From positions 1 to 39,797 of the forward strand of contig JAGQHE010000055.1 in NCBI GenBank assembly GCA_020431995.1: 39,797 bases of DNA. Reading direction: 5' to 3'. The position numbers and the translations under genes were made by a program. Position 1 is the stretch's first letter; each line of letters starts with the position of its first letter. This DNA comes from Candidatus Nitrosopumilus sp. GTDB lineage: Archaea > Thermoproteota > Nitrososphaeria > Nitrososphaerales > Nitrosopumilaceae. This document shows positions 6,961 to 15,244 of this stretch, in pieces. The notes under the pieces were generated by a model. It did no database searches. It saw only the letters and a list, made by a program, of their open reading frames with translations, and was not told the DNA's origin.

Positions 6961-8592
6961 TCATTTTGGTAACAAACTGACGTTTTTGGTGTCTGTTAGT
7001 AATTCCATTAATCCCTTATTGGTTACGATTCCTATTATCTTTCCACTGTTTTTAGGATCAATGACTGGAATCATGTCAAATGGATGAGTATTCATCTTCT
7101 GAATTACTGAAAATAGGTATTCATCAGGCAATGCTGTATGGAATTTCTTATACATTATATCTGCAATGGTTGTACTGTCTCGTGTTTTTTTGTGGGATTT
7201 GTCTATTTCATTCTTTGAGACAAGTCCTACAAGATTCTCCTCTTTATCAAATACCAGGAATGGGCTTTTTGTAATCTTGTTGTTCTCCATGAATTCCTTG
7301 ATTGTGATGTCTGCTTTTGTTTTGGAAAACACTGTGCTGATAACTGCAATAACTGGCGTATCTGACACCACTCTTCTGAAATAGATTGGAATGAGACCTA
7401 GTTCTAGAGTTCCTACCTTGACATGTATTATTTTCTTTAATTTACGTTGAAGCTCTACCGTTGATATTATCATGGTTATTAGTGTTCCAAGAACTAAAAG
7501 TGAGAATAGCTTGTCTCCCATTATTTCTGCTTGAAGTAGCGATAACATTAATGCCAAATCCACCGCCCCTTTTGACATTACTCCGTATGCTACCGTCGTA
7601 GCAGGTCGCATATTGGCTATGCGTACTGCAATATATGAACTCAGAAACTTTATTCCTGTCATGATTGCTATGAAAATTATGATTATCCACCATTCTAATT
7701 CTAAAAATGCCATGCTGAAATGAAGTCCGATCCCTGCAAAAAATATTGGAATAAAAATTCCATACCCTACTATGCTGACATTTTTTGAAATTTCATGATA
7801 TTCCTCTTTGTTCATCCTTGACACTGCAATGCCCAAAAGAAGCGCACCTATGGCCCCATGAACTCCACTAATTTCTGCAAAATATGCTACTAGTAGAATA
7901 ACTCCGATCACGATACCGAAATATGCCTGCTTGACACGAAGGTGATTTTTAAGTAGTCTGAAGAATCGAGGCAATCCGAATACTGAAATGAATCCTGCTA
8001 CCGCAAAGAAGAGTATCATTTTTGCAAAAAGCCAAATCATTTCGGTTATGTCTGGAAGTTCAGAATTTGTGTCTATTTGGATAAACACGCTTACAAAAAT
8101 TATAGCGATAAACTCTACAATTGCAGTTACGGTGAAAATTTCAAGCCCTATAGTTGATTTCAGTTTTCCAAGATCACTTAGCACCTTAGCTGTTACTCCC
8201 AAACTTGAGGCTGCAATTACACTTGCAATCGCAAATGCTTTCACAAAATCCATGTCTATTGCTAGTCCAAAAACTCCTGCACACAAAAATGGGATCAGAA
8301 ACGCAATTGCAGAACCTGCAAAAATTTTTCCTCTCATGACTTTGAATAACCCTGCAATGTCTATCTCTTCAAGACCGATTAGAAAGAACAAGAAAAATAC
8401 GCCAATTGAGACAAAAAGTTCTATTGCTTCAATTGGATGAACTATTGCCAAAAATGCAGGGCCTACGATGATTCCTGCAAGAACATTTCCGAGTATCGTT
8501 GGCTGACCTATCCTATGAAGTAATTCCCCACCAAGTTTTGCTGCGATAAGCAGCACTGCTATGAATAAAATTGCTTCAAAAGCCATGTTCAA
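6961..8592 (-). CDS. CPA2-family cation/proton antiporter with C-terminal CBS domains
   Basis: A protein of 543 residues. Residues 1-385 form about 12 TM helices of the Kef/NapA fold, with LHRIGQPTILGNVLAGIIVG near the start and LGVTAKVLSDLGK before the core helix. Residues about 400-540 are soluble and hold a CBS pair (IKEFMENNKI...LVGLVSKNEI and IADIMYKKFHTALP...KIIGIVTNKGL), which in other transporters sense adenine nucleotides. The core helix has Val159-Glu160 where electrogenic NapA-type antiporters have Asp-Asp. Compare Asp168-Asp169 in the second antiporter of this window (35100-36347). Ion specificity is thus uncertain. Role: Na+ or K+/H+ exchange in the cytoplasmic membrane. Confidence 0.88.
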   Translation of the reverse strand: MNMAFEAILFIAVLLIAAKLGGELLHRIGQPTILGNVLAGIIVGPAFLAIVHPIEAIELFVSIGVFFLFFLIGLEEIDIAGLFKVMRGKIFAGSAIAFLIPFLCAGVFGLAIDMDFVKAFAIASVIAASSLGVTAKVLSDLGKLKSTIGLEIFTVTAIVEFIAIIFVSVFIQIDTNSELPDITEMIWLFAKMILFFAVAGFISVFGLPRFFRLLKNHLRVKQAYFGIVIGVILLVAYFAEISGVHGAIGALLLGIAVSRMNKEEYHEISKNVSIVGYGIFIPIFFAGIGLHFSMAFLELEWWIIIIFIAIMTGIKFLSSYIAVRIANMRPATTVAYGVMSKGAVDLALMLSLLQAEIMGDKLFSLLVLGTLITMIISTVELQRKLKKIIHVKVGTLELGLIPIYFRRVVSDTPVIAVISTVFSKTKADITIKEFMENNKITKSPFLVFDKEENLVGLVSKNEIDKSHKKTRDSTTIADIMYKKFHTALPDEYLFSVIQKMNTHPFDMIPVIDPKNSGKIIGIVTNKGLMELLTDTKNVSLLPK

Positions 8593-8630
8593 CTAAATAA
8601 TGGCCATGTCAATAGATAAACTAAACAATT

Positions 8631-9023
8631 CTAAATTGTTGTTATCGTGATGTCATCAAATAATGCCTCTGCCCTTTTTATGATGTATTTATCATCCGCA
8701 TCTGGCTCTGCTGTGATTAAAACTAAATTTTCCCCAATTGGCACACTAATGATCAGTTGTTTTGTTCTTCTTGATGCGATGTAATCTATTGGGCCTAAAA
8801 GTTCATCCAATTCCTGCCTCATTTTAAAATCTAACTGCATTTGCATGTACATCATTCTTATTTTGTCATCCTCCAATGTTGGAGTCAATCCTTTTTTCAA
8901 ACCTCCTGCAATCAATCTTCCGAGCTGATTAATCACTCCTACGTGCCTTACTTTGGCCTCTTCTGACAGCTTTACACATGCTTCTTCCAATTTTTTAATA
9001 TCTCTATCTGTGAGAAGTGGCAT
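8631..9023 (-). CDS. Conserved archaeal protein, possibly DUF6659 / roadblock-like
   Basis: A protein of 130 residues. An N-terminal helix (LTDRDIKKLEEACVKLSEEA) is followed by VRHVGVINQLGRLIAGGLKK, a pattern like the roadblock/LC7 fold where a strand VxGVxxxxGxLIA begins the domain. A helical middle (MMYMQMQLDFKMRQELDELL) precedes two closing strands, TKQLIISVPIGENLVLITAE. Family memory suggests DUF6659, common in Nitrososphaerota, but I cannot confirm it. Roadblock proteins usually regulate small GTPases or motors. The gene lies just upstream of the antiporter on the same strand (38-base gap), so cotranscription is possible. Confidence 0.65.
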   Translation of the reverse strand: MPLLTDRDIKKLEEACVKLSEEAKVRHVGVINQLGRLIAGGLKKGLTPTLEDDKIRMMYMQMQLDFKMRQELDELLGPIDYIASRRTKQLIISVPIGENLVLITAEPDADDKYIIKRAEALFDDITITTI

Positions 9024-9128
9024 GTACCCATTTGGTTTTGTGATTATTTCAACTATTTGATGTACATGTTTTGTACTTTCATAATGCTTATCTAGATATG
9101 TAGTGAAAATCAGTAAGATTGAACATCT

Positions 9129-9362
9129 ATGGTGTTATGTAAATTTAGAAAAATATCTAAAACGTCAAATGATGTGCCTACAACCGTTTTATGTCCTGAT
9201 GATGTAAAATATGTCAAAATTAGTACTGATTTGATATATTATGATGCTAATGGATTCGCAGGACTCAAAATTTCTTTTGACTACTTATCTCCTCTTGAAG
9301 AAAAATCTGGCGTGAAATGGCTATCTCTTTATGTATATTCTATGAGGCAAAAATGGATCTGA
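9129..9362 (+). CDS. Hypothetical 77-residue protein
   Basis: The ATG at 9129 opens a 77-codon frame ending at 9362, overlapping the next gene's ATG (9353) by 10 bases. The sequence has beta-like stretches, DVKYVKISTDLIYYDANGFA and LKISFDYLSPLEE, with a conserved-looking YYDANG turn. No domain recognised. The overlap with the TPR gene points to translational coupling, which supports it as a real gene, but the start and function are uncertain. Confidence 0.5.
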   Translation: MVLCKFRKISKTSNDVPTTVLCPDDVKYVKISTDLIYYDANGFAGLKISFDYLSPLEEKSGVKWLSLYVYSMRQKWI

Positions 9363-10507
9363 ATGGTATGATTGATGTTAATTCTTTACGATATGTGGTT
9401 TTACTGCTTTTGGCAGGATCTTTGTTTTCTTTGATTCATGCGCAAACATCTGACGAACCTGCAATTTTATTTAAAAACGCACAAAATTTTATCAAAGACA
9501 AGCAATATGAAAATGCACTTAACGAACTAAATGTAATTTTGGAAAATGATCCAAGAAATGTAGACGCATTAAATGAAAAAGGTTCGATCCGTTTGATTCA
9601 GGGGAAATATGTCAAGGCTCTTCAAAGTTTTGAAAAATCTTTAGAAGTAAAACCAAAAAATATCTCTGGACTCGTTGGATTGGGCAATTCATTATATAAC
9701 CTTGACAGATATGATGACGCGCTAGATGCTTTTGACTCTGTGTTTGATATCGATGTAAAAAACATCGATGCTCTGCTTGGAAGTGGAAACGTCTTGGTAA
9801 AAAAACAACAATATGATGACGCAATATTATTCTTTAACATTGTGTTGGAACAAAATCCTGAATATGTTTCTGGTTTAATTGCAAAAGCCAATGCCCTTTC
9901 AAACATTAATCAGAATAATGACGCGTTGATCCTTTTCAACAAAGTACTTGAAATTGACCCTGACAATGTTTTTGCATTAAATGGGAAAGGTCTTGTGTAT
10001 TTGGAGTTAGAAGAACATGATTTGTCTAAGGATTCTTTTGCTGATGTTCTTGATACTGATGCAAATAATATCACTGCGTTACTAGGTGTGGCTGAATTGT
10101 ACTACCTTGAAGACAAGAATATAAAATCTGAGCAGCTGTATGATAAAGTACTGTACTTGGATCCCGATAACGTCGACGCACTGCTTGGAAAAGCAAATAA
10201 TCTTCGTAATACTGGGCATTTAGTTGATTCTTTAAAGTATTATGATGAGGCCTTGGAGGTAGATCCAGATAATCTGGAGGCATCAAACGGTAAAGACAGT
10301 ATTTTAAGCAGTGAGGTAAATGACTCGCTTGATTTAATCTTGATTATTACAATTATTGGAAGTGTTACTTCTGTGTTCTCTTTTGTTGTCATGATGATCA
10401 AAATTAAAGAAAATGCTCGTCTAAAAGACAGGATGATTATTGCAGATGAGCAGATTGAAGAGCTTGTTGACAAATTCATGAAAAGTTCGGCAAAATACAG
10501 AGATTAA
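9353..10507 (+). CDS. Membrane-anchored or exported TPR-repeat protein
   Basis: A protein of 384 residues from ATG 9353. It starts with a signal-like segment (RYVVLLLLAGSLFSLIHAQ, about 13-31) and carries eight consecutive 34-residue tetratricopeptide repeats (about 40-315), most ending in the DPDN/KPKN-type turn. A C-terminal TM helix follows (about 326-348, LDLILIITIIGSVTSVFSFV), then a cytoplasmic coiled tail (MIIADEQIEELVDKFM). The TPR solenoid would thus face outside the membrane and act as a protein-binding scaffold. ATG 9368 is an alternative start. An upstream in-frame ATG at 9317 would only add residues before the signal segment. Partners are unknown. Confidence 0.85.
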   Translation: MDLNGMIDVNSLRYVVLLLLAGSLFSLIHAQTSDEPAILFKNAQNFIKDKQYENALNELNVILENDPRNVDALNEKGSIRLIQGKYVKALQSFEKSLEVKPKNISGLVGLGNSLYNLDRYDDALDAFDSVFDIDVKNIDALLGSGNVLVKKQQYDDAILFFNIVLEQNPEYVSGLIAKANALSNINQNNDALILFNKVLEIDPDNVFALNGKGLVYLELEEHDLSKDSFADVLDTDANNITALLGVAELYYLEDKNIKSEQLYDKVLYLDPDNVDALLGKANNLRNTGHLVDSLKYYDEALEVDPDNLEASNGKDSILSSEVNDSLDLILIITIIGSVTSVFSFVVMMIKIKENARLKDRMIIADEQIEELVDKFMKSSAKYRD

Positions 10508-10553
10508 TTACGCGCAATTGACTGGTTTTCGTGATTTTCCAGCGCACTAAAAA

Positions 10554-10865
10554 TTACCCATAATCCACATATCTGTTGTATCTAATCTCGATTTCTTTGT
10601 TTCCTCCTGATTTGATTTTTTTATATTCTTCATTTTTTCTAAATTCGATATACTTGCGAATTTCCATAAATGCTTCTTCGTTAGGATATGATTCAAAGAC
10701 TGGCTCTATAGTTTTTAGATATTCTAGCGTTTTTTCTCTAAATTCTTCTTTTGTGGGTTTTTTGATTCCTTTCATCCTGAACCAAACTGCTGCCCAGCTT
10801 GCACCCACAACGTGTGGCAATAAGTCAAACGCTCTTTGAATTTCAAAACGTTCATCGTTTCTCAT
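10554..10865 (-). CDS. Conserved protein of unknown function coupled to hemB
   Basis: A protein of 103 residues, mostly helical, with a motif-like start: RFEIQRAFDLLPHVVGASWA, then AVWFRMKGIKKPTKEEFREK. The rest is amphipathic helices rich in Tyr and Glu (FESYPNEEAFMEIRKYIEFR). Its ATG overlaps the hemB stop as ATGA (10862-10865), so it is the last gene of the hemA/hemB unit and is probably made in step with HemB. No domain recognised. A role in tetrapyrrole handling is inferred only from position. Confidence 0.7.
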   Translation of the reverse strand: MRNDERFEIQRAFDLLPHVVGASWAAVWFRMKGIKKPTKEEFREKTLEYLKTIEPVFESYPNEEAFMEIRKYIEFRKNEEYKKIKSGGNKEIEIRYNRYVDYG

Positions 10866-11842
10866 GATTCTTGAAGAAACTTTGAAGCTGATTTGGCAAA
10901 GTATGTTACTATCATGTCGGCTCCAGCCCTTTTAATTGAGTATAGAATTTCTTCTGTAATGTCTTTTTCATTCACATATCCTAACTGTGAAGCTGCTTTA
11001 ACTAACGCATATTCTCCAGAAACACTATATGCTGAAACAGGAATGTTGAATTTTCTCCTTGTCTCTGCAATAAGATCTAAATATGATAGCGCTGGTTTGA
11101 TCATTACGATGTCTACTCCTTCGTTGATGTCTGTCTCAACTTCCATCATTGCTTCCCTTGCATTTGTATATGGGACTTGGTATGTCTTCCTGTCTCCGAA
11201 TTTTGGAGCACATTCTGCAGCATCTCTGAATGGTGAGTAAAAGTTTGAGCGATGCTTCGCTGAGTGTGACATTATTGAAACATCTGTAAACCCTTCATCG
11301 TCAAGCGCTTTTCTTATTGCGGCAACTTGACCATCCATCATGGCTGATGGTGATACTGTGTCTACTCCTGCCTTTGCTTGACTTATTGCAATCTTCGAAA
11401 GCGTATCTAAACTGACATCATTATCTATTTTATTTCCATTAACTATCCCGCAATGTCCTGTTGATGTAAATTGACACAGACAAACGTCTGCCATTATCAC
11501 TATTTTATCACCAAAATTCTCTCTGATCTGAGATATTGCTTTTTGAACAATGCCTTTATCTTCAAATGCTGAAGTTCCTGCTTCGTCTTTTAAAGATGGT
11601 ATTCCAAAAAGCATGATTGCAGGAATTCCTAATTCACTAATCTTTGCTACTTCGTCATTTACGTCTTCAAGTGGCAACCTCTCGATTTCCGACATTGATT
11701 CTATCTTGATTCTATTTTTCAGATCTTCCTGAACAAAAACTGGGCATATGAAATCTTTTGAAGATAATGCTGTTTGCTGAACCAGATCTCTCATTTTATC
11801 TGATGTCCTCAATCTACGAAGACGCCTAGTGGGAAATGACAT
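10862..11842 (-). CDS. hemB: Delta-aminolevulinic acid dehydratase (porphobilinogen synthase)
   Basis: A protein of 326 residues, full length for HemB. It joins two 5-aminolevulinate molecules to porphobilinogen. Visible signatures: a three-Cys zinc site at Cys121, Cys123 and Cys131 (ADVCLCQFTSTGHCG), marking the zinc-dependent type, and the two active-site lysines Lys196 (SHSAKHRSNFYSPFRDAA) and Lys249 (VMIKPALSYLDLI). The first Lys motif normally reads SYSAKYASxFYGPFRDAA. The His substitutions here are mild. It lies downstream of hemA (31-base gap) and upstream of a coupled unknown gene. Cytoplasmic. Confidence 0.97.
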   Translation of the reverse strand: MSFPTRRLRRLRTSDKMRDLVQQTALSSKDFICPVFVQEDLKNRIKIESMSEIERLPLEDVNDEVAKISELGIPAIMLFGIPSLKDEAGTSAFEDKGIVQKAISQIRENFGDKIVIMADVCLCQFTSTGHCGIVNGNKIDNDVSLDTLSKIAISQAKAGVDTVSPSAMMDGQVAAIRKALDDEGFTDVSIMSHSAKHRSNFYSPFRDAAECAPKFGDRKTYQVPYTNAREAMMEVETDINEGVDIVMIKPALSYLDLIAETRRKFNIPVSAYSVSGEYALVKAASQLGYVNEKDITEEILYSIKRAGADMIVTYFAKSASKFLQES

Positions 11843-11872
11843 GCTGAAATTCTCTTTGGGTAAAATATAATC

Positions 11873-13144
11873 CTAGTCTGCGTTATTGTGTTTTTTATAG
11901 TCAAATAGCTTGCTTGCAAGTTCAACTATGTCTGAATTCCCTTCCTCTGATGCTTTTCTTATGTTGTTCATTGGAATTGAAACGATGCTTTCTGCTACTG
12001 CTTTAGTTAACTCTTCAATTATCTTGATCTTTTTCTCATCTTTCTCATCTAGCATTTGGAGTGCTTTCTTCAACTCCTTTTCTCTTAGATTCTCTACATT
12101 CTTGAATACGTTTTTTACAAGTGGCTCTGCTTCCAATCTTTTCATCGAGGCTTCTAGTATGCATACTTCCTCATTAATTATACTTTCAACTGTTTTCACC
12201 TTGTTTAATCTTGCATTCATGTTTTTCTCAACCATTTCTGCAATTTGATCCAAATTCATCAATTTCACTCCTTTTATGGTTGCAACTTTTTCATCAACTG
12301 TTCTTGGGTTTGATAAATCCAGAATCATCATCCCTTTCTTCTTGTCTTTCATTGCTTTGGTTATTCTCTCATTTGTCACAAGAAAATATGGCGCAGTGGT
12401 TGCAACAAATATTAGATCATAATAATCAAATCCTGAAAGAATCTGTTCAAATTTAATTGGATTTCCTCCCATTGTTTCACAAAATGCCTCAGATCTTCCG
12501 ATGGTTCTACTTGTAACATCGAACTTGTATCCACGTCTCTGCAGTGATTTTGCAACAAGGGTTGACACTTCACCAGTTCCAATCAATAGGATTTTCTTTG
12601 TTTTTAGCTCATCAATGTTCTCTTCTGCAAGTTTTACTGCCATTGACCCAACTGAAATTCCCCCTGCCCCAATTCCACTTGAATTTCTTATCCGGGTTCC
12701 AATTCTAATTGCCTTGTCGAATAATGTGTTGAGGTGCTGACCTGATGCTTTGATCTCTCTAGCTGTTGTGATTGAATCTTTTATTTGCCCAAGAATCTGC
12801 TCTTCTCCAAGTACCATGGAATCTAATCCAGAGGTCAATTTCAGTAAATGGTGGAATGCATCCTTATTCTCAACGTATTCCATGTTCTCGTCAAACAGAT
12901 CTTTTTCAAGCCCGGTGATCGATGCCCATGTTTTTTTAATCTTGTCTAAATCATTCATTTCTGACTTTCCAAAAAGCTCTATTCGGTTACATGTCTGAAT
13001 AATCACACACTCGTCTAACCCTGAATGTTTTTTGAATAACTCACATGCATTCTCTATGTCTTTAATCGTAAACTGCTCTAGAATGTGGATTGGTGAATTA
13101 CGAAAAGTTACCCTTGCATTGATGATATTTTGATTCATTTCCAA
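11873..13144 (-). CDS. hemA: Glutamyl-tRNA reductase
   Basis: A protein of 423 residues. It reduces glutamyl-tRNA(Glu) to glutamate-1-semialdehyde, the first committed step of C5-route tetrapyrrole synthesis. Catalytic Cys52 is in IIQTCNRIELFG. The substrate domain is followed by GLDSMVLGEEQILGQIK and SVGSMAVKLAEE, and the NADPH-binding Rossmann motif is in KKILLIGTGEVSTLVAKSL. The C-terminal dimerisation domain (about 310-423) is helical and charged. The start overlaps the stop of the upstream dehydrogenase gene by 10 bases. Met1 and Met3 are both possible starts. The operon order is dehydrogenase-hemA-hemB-unknown. Confidence 0.97.
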   Translation of the reverse strand: MEMNQNIINARVTFRNSPIHILEQFTIKDIENACELFKKHSGLDECVIIQTCNRIELFGKSEMNDLDKIKKTWASITGLEKDLFDENMEYVENKDAFHHLLKLTSGLDSMVLGEEQILGQIKDSITTAREIKASGQHLNTLFDKAIRIGTRIRNSSGIGAGGISVGSMAVKLAEENIDELKTKKILLIGTGEVSTLVAKSLQRRGYKFDVTSRTIGRSEAFCETMGGNPIKFEQILSGFDYYDLIFVATTAPYFLVTNERITKAMKDKKKGMMILDLSNPRTVDEKVATIKGVKLMNLDQIAEMVEKNMNARLNKVKTVESIINEEVCILEASMKRLEAEPLVKNVFKNVENLREKELKKALQMLDEKDEKKIKIIEELTKAVAESIVSIPMNNIRKASEEGNSDIVELASKLFDYKKHNNAD

Positions 13145-13788
13145 TTCCTCAATATTGTAATTACTCTCTTTTCAGCTTTTTTCATCTGACCGTCTTTTAT
13201 TAACTGATCAATCTCATTGTCAGCCATGACAATGTGTAGATACTTCCTTCTTTGATCTTGGGTGGGGATAGTCTCTTTTGCCAATTTTCTTGCGATCTTT
13301 TGAATCTTAATTTGAGATATGTCTTCTTTTGAAATAACTCTCTTGAATATTTCTTCTGATTTGTCTTTGATTTTTTTTGACATAATTGGACTCTGACCTC
13401 CTGTGAAGATTGCAATTTGGATGGTGTTTTCAAAATCTATTATTGCGGGATTTGAAAAATCACTGTCTTCCGGGTTGTCTGAGCTATATGCGATGATTCT
13501 TTTCTTTTTTGCAGCGTCTATTATCCTCTGATTTATTTTTTTATCATTTGTTGTTGTAATGATGATGTCTGGTTTAAATCTTGAAATAAACCCCATATTT
13601 TGAATTTTCTGTTTTTCAAATTTGATTTTCTTTGATTTTGATAATTTGCTAATTTTGGTATTGTCTGAATCACTGATTACTGTTATCTTGCAATCTTGTC
13701 TTAACAATGAATTTATTCTTTTTTGAGCCTCTTTTCCACCTCCTATGACGATAACTGTTTTGCCTTGAATATTTAGATCAACTATCAT
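13135..13788 (-). CDS. Precorrin-2 dehydrogenase (siroheme synthase N-domain, Met8/CysG-N type)
   Basis: A protein of 217 residues. It oxidises precorrin-2 to sirohydrochlorin with NAD+, and some homologues also insert iron. The NAD fold is at the start (QGKTVIVIGGGKEAQKRINS), then ITVISDSD, then PDIIITTTNDKKINQRIID and the NPAIIDFENTIQIAIFTGGQSPIMS block that defines this family. There is no SUMT methyltransferase domain, so it corresponds to the free-standing archaeal form. It is the first gene of the hem transcript and feeds the siroheme branch used by AhbA/B, encoded divergently. A TATA-like ACATAAATA (minus strand, about 13813-13821) lies about 28 bases before the start. Confidence 0.88.
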   Translation of the reverse strand: MIVDLNIQGKTVIVIGGGKEAQKRINSLLRQDCKITVISDSDNTKISKLSKSKKIKFEKQKIQNMGFISRFKPDIIITTTNDKKINQRIIDAAKKKRIIAYSSDNPEDSDFSNPAIIDFENTIQIAIFTGGQSPIMSKKIKDKSEEIFKRVISKEDISQIKIQKIARKLAKETIPTQDQRRKYLHIVMADNEIDQLIKDGQMKKAEKRVITILRNWK

Positions 13789-13889
13789 CGATCAAATGGG
13801 CTGGAGTTTCTATTTATGTATTAAATCTAGGAATAAAATACTAGCTACGTTTTTAATTGAATGTATGGGTTACTGTCGTAGTGACTTCT
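13789..13889. promoter_or_regulatory. Divergent promoter between the hem operon and ahbAB
   Basis: A 101-base spacer. For the minus strand, a TATA-like ATAAATAG is centred about 28 bases before ATG 13788. For the plus strand, ATAAAATA (13832-13839) and TTTTTAAT (13850-13857) are candidates 36-54 bases before ATG 13890. The shared spacer would let one regulator set both halves of the heme pathway. Confidence 0.45.
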
Positions 13890-14903
13890 ATGGATGAATC
13901 TGATAAAGAACTCTTAAATGAAATCCAGTGGACGTTCCCTCTTGTAACAAGACCCTTTGATGCTATTGCAAAAAAATTTAACACTACTCCAGATGATATC
14001 AAAAATCGGCTGAACACGCTCAAAGAGACTGGGATTCTAAGACAACTGAGTGCTATATTTGATACTCGCAAACTTGGTTATACTAGTTCCCTTGTTGCAA
14101 TGGAAATTGAAGATGATCAATTAGAGAATGTTGCAAATCAAATTAATCGTCACCCTGGAGTAAGTCATAATTATGAGCGAGATCACCAGTTTAATCTTTG
14201 GTTCACCCTAGCTGTTCCGCCAGGATCTGATTTGAAAGATGAGCTTGACAAATTCAATGTTCTTAAAGGAATTAAAAAAGTTAGGATGCTTCCAACTCTA
14301 CAATTGTTTAAGATTGGCGTCAAACTGGATATGGTTGATGATAAGAAGCATGAGGTCGCACCAACAGAGGCAAAAAAAGAGATCAAAAATATAAAATTTG
14401 AAGCTACAGAAGAAGATAAAGAGTTTATTCGTGAATTGCAAAAAGATATGGCGATAACTGATGAGCCATTTGTAAACGCCGCAAAAAACCTTGGTATTAC
14501 TGAGAACGAGTTATTTGAGAAAATGAAATATTATGAAGACATTGGTGTGATGCGAAGATTTGCTGCTATCTTAAGACATAGACAAGTTGGATTTACTGCT
14601 AATGGTATGATAGTTTGGAAAGTACCTGAGGATAGAATTTCTAAAGTTGGGGAGACATTGGGATCTTTTCCACAAGTAAGTCACTGTTACGAAAGACCGA
14701 CATATGACGACTGGCCATACAATGTATTTTCAATGATTCATTGTAAAACTCAGAGTGAGGCAAATGAGATGGCAAAAAAAATCCAGGAACAAATCCATGT
14801 TGATGATTATAGGATTCTCTTCAGTTCTCGTGAATTTAAAAAAACACGTGTGGAATATTTTGTAGAAAATTCATTTAGTTTAGAAGAAACAGTGCCTGTT
14901 TAG
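13890..14903 (+). CDS. ahbA-ahbB: Siroheme decarboxylase, fused AhbA-AhbB
   Basis: A 337-residue protein made of two AsnC/Lrp-like halves. Each has a winged-helix start (ELLNEIQWTFPLVTRPFDAI at 8-27, and EFIRELQKDMAITDEPFVNA at 178-197) and a RAM-type domain. Half 1 carries VSHNYERDHQFNLWFTL (91-107), and half 2 carries VSHCYERPTYDDWPYNVFSM (263-282). These His/Tyr/Arg motifs are the hallmarks of AhbA and AhbB, which decarboxylate siroheme to didecarboxysiroheme in the archaeal heme pathway. In most organisms they are separate genes. The ATG at 13890 matches the family start. In-frame TTG 13857 and GTG 13881 are alternatives. A plain Lrp regulator is unlikely because of these motifs. Confidence 0.88.
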   Translation: MDESDKELLNEIQWTFPLVTRPFDAIAKKFNTTPDDIKNRLNTLKETGILRQLSAIFDTRKLGYTSSLVAMEIEDDQLENVANQINRHPGVSHNYERDHQFNLWFTLAVPPGSDLKDELDKFNVLKGIKKVRMLPTLQLFKIGVKLDMVDDKKHEVAPTEAKKEIKNIKFEATEEDKEFIRELQKDMAITDEPFVNAAKNLGITENELFEKMKYYEDIGVMRRFAAILRHRQVGFTANGMIVWKVPEDRISKVGETLGSFPQVSHCYERPTYDDWPYNVFSMIHCKTQSEANEMAKKIQEQIHVDDYRILFSSREFKKTRVEYFVENSFSLEETVPV

Positions 14904-15076
14904 AATTCATTTTCATCATGTCCTACTATGTGCACTGTGCAAAAATACTGATCATTCATGTTGCAATAGTATAGAGAACTTTCCTTACAAGTATTGCATG
15001 GTGGTTTCTCATCGTGTTCTGATAATTTTATGTGATGTGCTCTACTTCTACTAGTTATGTTTGAATTTTTGTAAAT
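14900..15076 (-). CDS. Cys/His-rich zinc-binding mini-protein without a standard start codon
   Basis: The minus-strand frame is open for 58 codons and clearly protein-like: AHHIKLSEHDEKPPCNTCKE, then SSLYYCNMNDQYFCTVHIVG and HDENEF. Cys27-x2-Cys30, Cys38 and Cys46 plus His49 and His53 resemble a B-box-like or treble-clef zinc site. No ATG, GTG or TTG precedes the motif in frame. An ATA at 15056-15058 sits where a start would be expected, so either a start codon was lost or the frame is the tail of a frameshifted gene. Its stop overlaps the stop of ahbAB (convergent). Confidence 0.45.
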   Translation of the reverse strand: MYKNSNITSRSRAHHIKLSEHDEKPPCNTCKESSLYYCNMNDQYFCTVHIVGHDENEF

Positions 15077-15237
15077 TCATGTCAGGTTTGTATAGTATTC
15101 CATCTCTCCAAAATTCAATGGCTGGTCTTTTTTGATTTTTTTGATAATTTTCTCCCATTTCTTATATTGCCTATTTTGGCAATCTTCATCCCTTCTATCA
15201 CTTCTAATGTTTTTTCAAAATCTATCGGATTGCTCAT
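15051..15237 (-). pseudogene. Small gene split between two frames (possible frameshift)
   Basis: ATG 15237 opens MSNPIDFEKTLEVIEGMKIA and runs 40 codons, with a low-complexity Lys/Ser end that looks like out-of-frame reading. In another frame, ATG 15158 opens 35 codons, MGENYQKNQKRPAIEFWRDG, then ILYKPDMNLQKFKHN. Joining the first half of one to the second gives a plausible protein of about 60 residues, so an indel near 15156-15165 is suspected. Two separate micro-genes are the alternative. No family recognised. Confidence 0.4.
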
Positions 15238-15244
15238 CTGCAAA

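Noticed and set aside
7988-8440. Plus-strand 150-codon frame
   Set aside because: It is the mirror frame of the antiporter TM region. The Ala/Ile/Ser/Lys composition reflects antisense reading of TM codons.
13857-13889. Upstream TTG/GTG starts for the AhbA-AhbB fusion
   Set aside because: They would add residues before the conserved family start. The ATG at 13890 fits the winged-helix N-terminus.
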